64,000 nt of DNA from Gemmatimonadota bacterium (GTDB taxonomy: Bacteria > Gemmatimonadota > Gemmatimonadetes > Gemmatimonadales > Gemmatimonadaceae). The notes beneath the pieces were generated by a model, which did no database searches, had not been told where the DNA came from, and was given only the letters and a program-made list of their open reading frames with translations. Positions 53,401-59,804 of the stretch are shown piece by piece; position 1 is the first letter of the stretch, and each line of letters starts with the position of its first letter. The stretch spans positions 1 through 64,000 of the forward strand of contig JACPPC010000003.1 in NCBI GenBank assembly GCA_016191225.1, read 5' to 3'. The translations under genes and the position numbers were made by a program.

Positions 53401-53741
53401 CGGTCGGCACGATGGTGGTGAAGCAGGACGGCGGGCGGTTCGCGGCCATCGACCCGGTGGTCACGCCCGCGCTCAAGCAGGAGGGCACGGCGCGCGAGCT
53501 CGTCAGTCGCGTGCAGCGCCTGCGGAGGGACCTCGGCTTGGCGGTCAGCGATCGCGTGCGGCTCGCGCTCGCCTCCGTGCCCGAGGTGGAGGCGGCGGCC
53601 CGGGCGCACGCGCGCTGGATTGCCGACGAAGTGCTGGCCCGCGAGTTCGCCATTGGCGGCGCGCTCGATGGACACAACCCGGCGGTGCGCACCCTCGATC
53701 TCGACGGGATCGAGGTGCGCGTCGCCCTGACCCGGGAATAG
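50412..53741 (+). CDS. ileS: Isoleucyl-tRNA synthetase (type 2, eukaryote-like)
   Basis: A 1109-residue class I synthetase. The HIGH-box region reads GPPTANGRPGIHH (residues 57-69), the form of type 2 IleRS; the KMSKS motif is at 653-657. The CP1 editing domain and anticodon domain are present; there is no C-terminal zinc-finger pair of type 1. Type 2 enzymes are known to be intrinsically mupirocin-resistant. GTG 50412 overlaps punA (GTGA). Confidence 0.95.
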   Translation: MTSTLPAAAAPRFRPLPPERAADELETELLALWEREGLFERSLEARAGATPWVFYEGPPTANGRPGIHHVFARTLKDLFCRHRAMLGYDVARKAGWDTHGLPVEIEVEKALGISGKQEIERVGVAAFNQKCRESVFTYRAEWERLSARIGYWLDYARPYVTYSNEYVESVWWALKALHGKGLLTRGHKILPYCPRCGTALSSHEVALGYKDVEDPSVYVALDLVADESGAMPVQASVDGPGSNASHADAGARVAPRGGRRRILVWTTTPWTLVSNVALAVNADLAYLEVRKKSGAAFTLILAEGRCPGVLGADWADRWDVVARLAGSQLAGQRYRRPLDWAELPADGRREVIVAESFVSADDGSGVVHMAPAFGADDYAAGQRHGLAFAQPVDGRGRFPEGMPVVGGRFVKDADADIVHELERRDVLWKAGKFLHAYPHCWRCQTPLLYYARTSWFVRTSAYKDDMLARSAAMNWNPPEVGAGRFGEWLANNIDWAISRDRYWGTPLPVWVNDANPDEVEVLGSYAELAARVGRPLPADFDPHKPHIDQYTWPAPSGTGTMRRASEVVDTWFDSGSMPFAQWHYPFENRNELPRAFPADFIAEGVDQTRGWFYSLLAIATGLGDALPNNAAGSAAPYRAVVVNDMVLDAEGLKMSKSRGNIVNPWEVVPRHGADAVRLFLVLSSQVWVPRRFDEHAIRETAGRFLVTLKNVYHGIFRQFANFGWAPGPLDPAIADRPLLDRWILSRFTSVEREVNGLLTAFDATAAARALVEFVDGDLSRWYVRLSRHRFYEVGEADNRAAFATLHAVLTGCCRLLAPFAPFVTDWLHRELTGTSVHLAAFTGAVPAAAHDAGLEAAMAETRALANLGRAAREEAKINVRQPLATLTCVAPSMAGQAASLPAGERARLMADLLRAELNVKEVKFVENSDAFVSLKAKPNFRTLGKVFGKQTNAAAAQVSKLSGADLHAFQAGRPREIRVGDLVHVLTADDLTIVAEPVGTMVVKQDGGRFAAIDPVVTPALKQEGTARELVSRVQRLRRDLGLAVSDRVRLALASVPEVEAAARAHARWIADEVLAREFAIGGALDGHNPAVRTLDLDGIEVRVALTRE

Positions 53742-53743
53742 CG

Positions 53744-54169
53744 ATGGCGACCTCGAAGGCCGCAGGTGAGGCCACTCCGAAGGTGAAGTCGATGACCAAG
53801 AAGCAGCTGCAGCACTTCGAGAAGCGGCTGATGGAGGAGCGCCGGCGCGTGCTGAAGGAGCTCGGGCACCACGACGAGACGTTCGAGGGCGGCGACCGCG
53901 AGCAGAGTGCCTACTCGTTCCACATGGCCGACCAGGGCACCGACGCCATGGAGCGCGAGAAGGCCTTCCTCTTCGCCAGCCAGGAGGGGCGCTTCCTCTG
54001 GCACATCGACGAGGCCCTGCGCCGCCTCTACCGCACCCCGGACTCGTTCGGCACCTGCCACTCCTGCGGCAAGATGATCGCCTACGACCGACTCGACGCC
54101 CTGCCGCACGCGCGCTACTGCATCGACTGCAAGCAGAAGGAAGAGGATGACAAGCAGAAGAAGGGGTGA
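53744..54169 (+). CDS. DksA/TraR-family zinc-finger protein
   Basis: A 141-residue protein: coiled-coil region, then a C4 zinc finger (CHSCGKM...YCIDC). Members bind RNA polymerase through the secondary channel or act as general regulators; the DxxDxA-type tip needed by DksA is not clear here. Two bp after ileS; its end overlaps the first lspA by 23 bp. Confidence 0.9.
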   Translation: MATSKAAGEATPKVKSMTKKQLQHFEKRLMEERRRVLKELGHHDETFEGGDREQSAYSFHMADQGTDAMEREKAFLFASQEGRFLWHIDEALRRLYRTPDSFGTCHSCGKMIAYDRLDALPHARYCIDCKQKEEDDKQKKG

Positions 54170-54704
54170 CCGCTCGCGCTTCTGGTCCGTCGTCGGCGCC
54201 GTCGTGGCCGCCGATGTGGCCAGCAAGGCGGTCGCCGTCGCCACCCTCGCGCCGATCGGGCTCGAGCGCCCCGTGCTCGGGGACTGGCTTCGCTGGAAGC
54301 TCGTCTACAACCCGGGGGCGGCCTTCGGGCTGCACCTCGGCGCCTGGTCCCGCCCCGTCTTCATCCTCCTCAGCCTCGTCGCCCTCGGCATCCTCTGGCG
54401 CGTCTACGCCGGCGCGCGCGCCGGCGACCGGGCGCGGGTGCTCGCCGTCGCCCTCGTGGGCGGCGGCGCGATCGGCAACCTCCTCGACCGGCTGCGCGCG
54501 TCGCAGGGTGTGGTGGACTTCATCGACGTCGGCATCGGCAGCGCGCGCTGGCCGACCTTCAACGTGGCCGACATCGCCGTGAGCTGCGGCGCGATCCTCC
54601 TCGCCTGGGTGCTGTGGACGGAGGAGGAGGCCGCCAGCGAGCCCGCGGGGGCGCCCGCCGGCGGCAGGGCCGAGCCGGCCGCCAACGTGGTCAACACGCC
54701 GTGA
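54147..54704 (+). CDS. lspA: Lipoprotein signal peptidase (first copy)
   Basis: A 185-residue four-helix protease. Catalytic Asp114 (GNLLDRL) and Asp142 (FNVADIA) are present, with the NPGAAFG motif. It cuts prolipoproteins after lipid addition. ATG 54147 overlaps the DksA/TraR gene in another frame. The C-terminal Ala/Pro tail is cytoplasmic. Confidence 0.93.
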   Translation: MTSRRRGDRSRFWSVVGAVVAADVASKAVAVATLAPIGLERPVLGDWLRWKLVYNPGAAFGLHLGAWSRPVFILLSLVALGILWRVYAGARAGDRARVLAVALVGGGAIGNLLDRLRASQGVVDFIDVGIGSARWPTFNVADIAVSCGAILLAWVLWTEEEAASEPAGAPAGGRAEPAANVVNTP

Positions 54705-54720
54705 CCCGGGACCGCGCCGC

Positions 54721-55266
54721 ATGCCGATGAACCCCCTCCGCGCGCAGCTCGCCGCCGTGGCGGCGATCGTGGTCGCCGGCGACGTGCTCACCAAGCAGGT
54801 GGCCCTCGCGTCGCTTCCCGCCGCCGGGATGCCCGTGGAAGTGCTGGGCGAGGTGGTGCGCTTCACCCTCGCCTTCAACAAGGGCGCCGCCTTCGGCATG
54901 CACGTGGGGGGCTGGTCGCGGGTGATCTTCTCGCTGATCGCCTTCGGCATGGTGGGCGCGCTGTGGGTGATCGCCGGGCGCCTCCAGGCCCCCGCCACCC
55001 GGATGGTGATCGCGATGGGGCTCGTGTGCGGCGGCGCCCTCGGCAACCTGCTCGACCGCCTCCGCTGGGACCGCGGCGTCGTGGATTTCATTGACATCGG
55101 CATGGATGCCTGGCGCTTCTGGACCTTCAACCTCGCCGACTCGGCGATCACGGTCGGCGCGATCCTGCTCCTGCTGCCCGCGAGCGAGTCGCCGCCGGCG
55201 CGGGTCGCGTCGCCCGCCGCCCCGCCGGCACCCCCCGCCGGCGACTCGAGCGGCCAGGCCGCGTGA
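54721..55266 (+). CDS. lspA: Lipoprotein signal peptidase (second copy)
   Basis: A 181-residue paralog of the preceding gene, 16 bp after it. Catalytic Asp112 (GNLLDRL) and Asp140 (FNLADSA) and NKGAAFG are intact. The two copies differ in many loop positions, so this is not a recent duplication. Both may be active; specialisation is possible. Its stop overlaps the rluD start. Confidence 0.92.
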   Translation: MPMNPLRAQLAAVAAIVVAGDVLTKQVALASLPAAGMPVEVLGEVVRFTLAFNKGAAFGMHVGGWSRVIFSLIAFGMVGALWVIAGRLQAPATRMVIAMGLVCGGALGNLLDRLRWDRGVVDFIDIGMDAWRFWTFNLADSAITVGAILLLLPASESPPARVASPAAPPAPPAGDSSGQAA

Positions 55267-56270
55267 CGCCGGGCGCCGCGGCCGATCCCGCGCCGGGGCG
55301 TCACTTCCTCACGGTCCCCGCGCCGGGGGGCGAGCGGCTCGACCTCTTCGTCGCCGCCACCCTCCCCACGTCGCGCACCCGCGCCGCGACGCTGATCGCG
55401 ACCGGAGCGGTGACGGTCGGCGGCAGGGCGGAGAAGGCGAGCTACCGGGTCGTGGCGGGCGAGGTCGTGGCCGTCGTCGTGCCGGCCCCGATGGAGCGGC
55501 CGGTCCTGGGCGAGTCGATCCCCCTCGAGATCTGCTTCGAGGACGACGAGGTGCTGGTGGTCAACAAGCCCGCCGGCATGGTGGTGCACCCCGCGCCGGG
55601 GAACTGGTCGGGGACGCTCGTCAACGCGCTCAAGGGCCGCGGCGGGGCGCTCGCCCCCGCCGGCGATCCCGAGCGGGCGGGGATCGTGCACCGGCTCGAC
55701 AAGGAGACCTCGGGACTGCTGCTCGTCGCCCGCACCGAACGCGCCCACCGTGTGCTCGCCACGGCGCTGGCCGAGCGGCGGATCTCGCGGCTCTACGCCA
55801 CCTGCTGCTGGGGGCACCTCGAGGGCGACGCGCTCACGGTCGACAGACCCCTGGCCCGGGCGCCGCACGACCGGCAGCGGATGGTGGTCGTGGCCGGCGG
55901 GCGACCGGCGCGCACCGACTTCCGGCGGCTGGCCCGGTTTGCCTCGTCCGACCTGTTGCGGGCCCGGCTGCACTCCGGGCGCACCCACCAGATCCGGGTC
56001 CACCTGGCGAGCGAGGGGCACCCGGTGCTCGGGGACGATACTTACGGCGGGGGAGGGGCGCGGCGCCTCGCGGGGCTTCCCGCCCGGCGGCACTGGCTCC
56101 ACGCCGCCTGGCTGCGCTTTCCGCACCCGGCCACCGGCCTGGTGGTCGACGTGCGGGCGCCCCTGCCCGAGGACCTGCGCCACTCGCTCGCCACCCTGGC
56201 CGAGCGGCCGGATTTGATTGCCGACCCTAACGCGTTGTCGTATTTTGGGTTCTATCACGACGCCGATTGA
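55263..56270 (+). CDS. rluD: 23S rRNA pseudouridine synthase, RluD/RluA family
   Basis: A 335-residue enzyme with an N-terminal S4 RNA-binding domain and the catalytic RLDKETSG motif (Asp146). VNKPAGMVVHP and GRTHQIRVHL are family motifs. Targets are 23S rRNA uridines near helix 69 if RluD proper. GTG 55263 overlaps lspA; the 3' end overlaps cheW. Confidence 0.92.
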   Translation: MTPGAAADPAPGRHFLTVPAPGGERLDLFVAATLPTSRTRAATLIATGAVTVGGRAEKASYRVVAGEVVAVVVPAPMERPVLGESIPLEICFEDDEVLVVNKPAGMVVHPAPGNWSGTLVNALKGRGGALAPAGDPERAGIVHRLDKETSGLLLVARTERAHRVLATALAERRISRLYATCCWGHLEGDALTVDRPLARAPHDRQRMVVVAGGRPARTDFRRLARFASSDLLRARLHSGRTHQIRVHLASEGHPVLGDDTYGGGGARRLAGLPARRHWLHAAWLRFPHPATGLVVDVRAPLPEDLRHSLATLAERPDLIADPNALSYFGFYHDAD

Positions 56271-56742
56271 TCGTGCACCCGCAGCCGACCCCGTCGGCGG
56301 GACGCGCTGCCTGCTGTTTGCGGCGGGTGGGCGATTGTTCGGCTGTGAGATCGCGGTGGTGCGGGAGATCATCCCCGCCCGTCGCGCGACACGGCTCCCC
56401 GGCTCGCCGGGGTACGTGCTCGGATTGATCAACCTGCGGGGAACGGTCGTCACGGTGATCGACCTGGTGCAGCGCCTCGGCGCCGGCTCGGCCGATTCCC
56501 GCGAGGGGTCGTTCATCCTCGTGGCGTTCGGCAAGGGCGCGGTGGGGCTGGCGGTGGACGAGGTGCGCGATGTGCAGTCGGTGGTCTCGCAGCGGGTGGA
56601 GACGGCCGGCGTGAACGTGGTGGACGGACTGCCGGCGGCGATCGTGCGCGGGTTGGCGCGAACGGCCGACGGATTGGTGACACTGCTCGACGTGCGCGCG
56701 GTGCTGCGGCAGGTGATGTCTTCTGTGGAGGAAGAGTCTTGA
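56245..56742 (+). CDS. cheW: Chemosensory coupling protein CheW
   Basis: A CheW domain protein of about 165 residues (RCLLFAAGGRLFGCEIAVVREI, PGYVLGLINLRGTVVTVIDL). It links receptors to CheA. No ATG or GTG precedes the domain in frame; TTG 56245 (or 56218) is the likely start, inside the end of rluD. The stop overlaps the cheY start (TTGA). Confidence 0.9.
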   Translation: MGSITTPIDRAPAADPVGGTRCLLFAAGGRLFGCEIAVVREIIPARRATRLPGSPGYVLGLINLRGTVVTVIDLVQRLGAGSADSREGSFILVAFGKGAVGLAVDEVRDVQSVVSQRVETAGVNVVDGLPAAIVRGLARTADGLVTLLDVRAVLRQVMSSVEEES

Positions 56743-57101
56743 GCCACACGGTCCTGATTTGCGACGATGCGATCTTCATGCGCACGATGGTCGGCGACAT
56801 CCTGCAACAGGCGGGATTCGAGATCGTGGGCGAGGCGGAGACGGGCATCCAGGCGGTCGAGAAGTACAAGGCGCTGAAGCCCGATCTCGTCACGATGGAC
56901 ATCGTGATGCCCGACATGGGGGGCATCGACGCCGTTCGAGAGATCACCAGGTTCGACCCCGCGGCCAAGGTCCTCATGTGCAGCGCGATGGGGCAGCAGG
57001 CGCTGGTGGTGGAGGCGATCCAGGCGGGGGCGAAGGACTTCGTCGTCAAGCCATTCCAGCCGAGCCGCGTGCTCGAGGCGGTGCAGCGCGTCCTCGGCTG
57101 A
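56739..57101 (+). CDS. cheY: Response regulator CheY
   Basis: A 120-residue single-domain receiver. Acid pocket D9/D10, phosphorylation site D54, S82 and K104 are all in place. TTG 56739 is used as start with a GGAAG-like site upstream. Signals to a motor or motility apparatus; no flagellar genes are in the window. Confidence 0.93.
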   Translation: MSHTVLICDDAIFMRTMVGDILQQAGFEIVGEAETGIQAVEKYKALKPDLVTMDIVMPDMGGIDAVREITRFDPAAKVLMCSAMGQQALVVEAIQAGAKDFVVKPFQPSRVLEAVQRVLG

Positions 57102-57202
57102 GCGGCCGGGCGCGCGCCGGCCCGGTGGCGCGCCAGGCCATTGCCCGAGTTCCTGCCGCCCGGCGCGGTGACCGGGCGCGATTCCCTCACCCCCGAGCCG
57201 TC

Positions 57203-59161
57203 GTGGACGCGTCCCGCTATGCCGAGCTGTTCCTGACGGAGAGCCAGGAGCACGTCTCGGCGATCAACCACTCCCTCCTCACCCTCGAGCGTGCCCCGGG
57301 CGCGAGCGAGCCGGTCGCCGCGCTCTTTCGCGGGGTCCACACGATCAAGGGAATGGCGGCGACGATGGGCTACCAGGCGGTCACCGACCTGTCGCACGAG
57401 ATGGAGACCCTGCTCGACAACGTGCGCAAGCAGGCGGTGCGGGTCGACGCGGGGGTGATGGACGTGCTGTTCAAGGGGGCCGACGCCCTCGAGCGCACGA
57501 TCGAGGCCGAGACCAAGGGGCGGCCGGCCGCCGATACCGGCGCCCTGCTGGCGCGGATGCGCGAGATCTCCGCCGCCGCGCGCCCCACGCCGGCGGCGGG
57601 GGCAACCGCGGTTGGCGAGGTCCCGTCGGCGGTGGGCGGCGTGACGGTGCGCGTGCGCCTCGAGCCCGACACGCCCCTCAAGGGGGTGCGGGTCTTCATG
57701 ATCCTGCAGAAGGCACGGACCCTGGGCACCCTCCTCGCCACGGAGCCGGCCGAGGCGGTGCTGCAGAGCGGGGAGTTCGAGGGGGACTTCCGGCTGGTCA
57801 TCGACTCGCACGCCGGCGCCGGCGAGATCGAGGGCGCGATCAAGGCCGCCGGCTTCGTGCAGGAGGCGCACGTGCTCGCCCCCGCGGGCGGGATCGAGGG
57901 CCCGCGGTCGAGTGCCGCGCTGCGCCAGTCCGGCGCGATCAGCCCCGACACCGCCGAGATGCGCGTCAGTGGCACCTTTCCGGTTCCCGACGCCGGCACC
58001 GCCGCCGAGGGGGCGGTGCAGCACAAGCACAAGAACATCCGCATCGACCTGCGGCGCCTCGACACGCTCATGAACCTCATCGGCGAGCTCGTGATCTCGC
58101 GCGGGCGGCTGCAGGCGATCGCGGCCGAGGTGCGGAGCCCGGTCCTCGACGAGACCCTCGCCCTCGCCTCGCGCCTCGTGAGCGACCTGCAGGACGAAAT
58201 CATGACGAGTCGCCTCGTCCCGGTGTGGCAGGTCTTCGACCGGTTCCCGCGCCTCGTGCGCGACGCCGCGCGGTCGACCGGCAAGGACGTGGACTTCGTG
58301 ATCGAGGGCAAGGAGATCGAGCTCGACCGGTCGATGCTCGACGAGATCGGCGAGCCGGTGGTGCACCTGCTGCGGAATGCCGTGGACCACGGGCTCGAGC
58401 CCCCCGACGAGCGCCGCGCGGCGGGGAAGCCGCCGGTGGGGCGGCTGCGGCTCGCCGCCCTGCGCGACCGCGCCAGCGTGCTGATCCGCGTGAGCGACGA
58501 CGGCCGCGGCATCGACCGCTCGCGCGTGCTGGCCAAGGCCAAGCGGCAGGGGCTGGTCGAGGAGTCGCGCGAGGAGCTCACGGACGACGAGATGTACCAC
58601 CTGGTCGCTCGCCCGGGCTTCTCCACGACGGAGCAGGTGACCGACCTCTCGGGGCGCGGCGTGGGCATCGACGCCGTTGCCACGCGGGTGCGGTCCCTCG
58701 GCGGGTCGCTCGAGCTGCGGTCGGTGGAGGGGGAGGGAACCACGGTCACGGCGCGGCTGCCGGTGACGCTGGCGATCGTGCGCGCGGTGCTCGCCAAGGT
58801 GAACGACGAGACCTACGCGGTGCCGATGACGCACGTGAGCGAGACCATGGAGCTGGCGGCCGGCGTGCACGAGACGGTGAAGGGGCGCGAGGTGCTGTCG
58901 CTCCGCGACGACGTGCTGCCGCTCGTGCACCTGCGCGACCTGGTGAAGCTCCCGCGCCAGCCCGACCGGCTGTCGCACGTGATCGTGCTCGAGATGGCCG
59001 AGCGGCGGGCGGGGATCCTCGTCGACCGGCTGCTCGGGCAGCAGGACATCGTGGTCAAGCAGTTCGACGGGGTTCGCGACGGGCTGCCGCTGTTCAGCGG
59101 CGCCACGATCCTCGGGGACGGCGCGCCGGCGCTGATCCTCGACGTGAGCACGCTTCTCTAG
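57203..59161 (+). CDS. cheA: Chemosensory histidine kinase CheA
   Basis: A 652-residue kinase from GTG 57203. HPt domain with His46 (FRGVHTIKGMAATMGY), a P2-like region (about 150-240), dimerisation domain (KHKNIRIDLRRLDTLMNLIG), ATPase with N-box HLLRNAVDHGLE and G boxes DDGRGI and GRGVGIDAV, and a CheW-like P5 domain. The 101 bp before it hold no other gene. Confidence 0.95.
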   Translation: MDASRYAELFLTESQEHVSAINHSLLTLERAPGASEPVAALFRGVHTIKGMAATMGYQAVTDLSHEMETLLDNVRKQAVRVDAGVMDVLFKGADALERTIEAETKGRPAADTGALLARMREISAAARPTPAAGATAVGEVPSAVGGVTVRVRLEPDTPLKGVRVFMILQKARTLGTLLATEPAEAVLQSGEFEGDFRLVIDSHAGAGEIEGAIKAAGFVQEAHVLAPAGGIEGPRSSAALRQSGAISPDTAEMRVSGTFPVPDAGTAAEGAVQHKHKNIRIDLRRLDTLMNLIGELVISRGRLQAIAAEVRSPVLDETLALASRLVSDLQDEIMTSRLVPVWQVFDRFPRLVRDAARSTGKDVDFVIEGKEIELDRSMLDEIGEPVVHLLRNAVDHGLEPPDERRAAGKPPVGRLRLAALRDRASVLIRVSDDGRGIDRSRVLAKAKRQGLVEESREELTDDEMYHLVARPGFSTTEQVTDLSGRGVGIDAVATRVRSLGGSLELRSVEGEGTTVTARLPVTLAIVRAVLAKVNDETYAVPMTHVSETMELAAGVHETVKGREVLSLRDDVLPLVHLRDLVKLPRQPDRLSHVIVLEMAERRAGILVDRLLGQQDIVVKQFDGVRDGLPLFSGATILGDGAPALILDVSTLL

Positions 59162-59173
59162 CGAGGCAGATTG

Positions 59174-59794
59174 ATGAACGACCTCCGCACCCTCAGCCCC
59201 GCCCAGCTCGACGCCCTGCGCGAAGTCGCGAACATCGGCGCCGCGCACGCCGCCACCGCGCTGTCGCAGATGACGAACGCGACGATCATGATCAGCGTGC
59301 CGCGGATCAACATCGCCCCGCTCGAGGAGGTGCCGCCGCAGCTGTCGGCCCCCGAGGAGCCGGTGGCGGCGGTGCTGATGCAGATGCTCGGCGACCTCGC
59401 CGGCCGCACCCTGCTGGTCTTTCCCAAGCCGACCGCGCTGCGCCTGTCGGAGCTGATGCTGCGGCGGCCCAAGGGCTCCAGCACCGACCTCGGGGAGATG
59501 GAGCAGTCGGCGATCAAGGAGGCCTCCAACATCCTCAGCGGCGCGTACATGAACGCGCTCAGCGACTTCATGGGGATGATGCTGCTCCCGTCGCCCCCGT
59601 CGATGGCGATCGACATGTCGGAGGCGGTGCTCACCAGCACCTACCTCCAGTTCGGCAGCGACTACGACCTCGTGTTCTGCGTCGAGAGCGCGTTCTACAT
59701 GAAGGACTTCGACGAGCACCTGCGCGGCTTCTTCCTGCTCCTCCCCGACGGGGCGTCGCTGCAGGCGATCCTGCGCGCCGTGCGGATGGCGTGA
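59174..59794 (+). CDS. cheC: CheY-P phosphatase CheC
   Basis: A 206-residue protein with two CheC active sites, each E-x2-N type (LREVANIG and AIKEASNIL). Removes phosphate from CheY. ATG 59174 follows GAGG by 7 bp. CheC without CheZ fits the Bacillus/Thermotoga type of system. Confidence 0.93.
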   Translation: MNDLRTLSPAQLDALREVANIGAAHAATALSQMTNATIMISVPRINIAPLEEVPPQLSAPEEPVAAVLMQMLGDLAGRTLLVFPKPTALRLSELMLRRPKGSSTDLGEMEQSAIKEASNILSGAYMNALSDFMGMMLLPSPPSMAIDMSEAVLTSTYLQFGSDYDLVFCVESAFYMKDFDEHLRGFFLLLPDGASLQAILRAVRMA

Positions 59795-59804
59795 CCGCCG
59801 GCCC

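Noticed and set aside
49857-56807. A minus-strand open frame of 2316 codons over punA to cheY
   Set aside because: It runs opposite to seven well-recognised genes; long antisense frames are expected in very G+C-rich coding DNA. No domain is visible.
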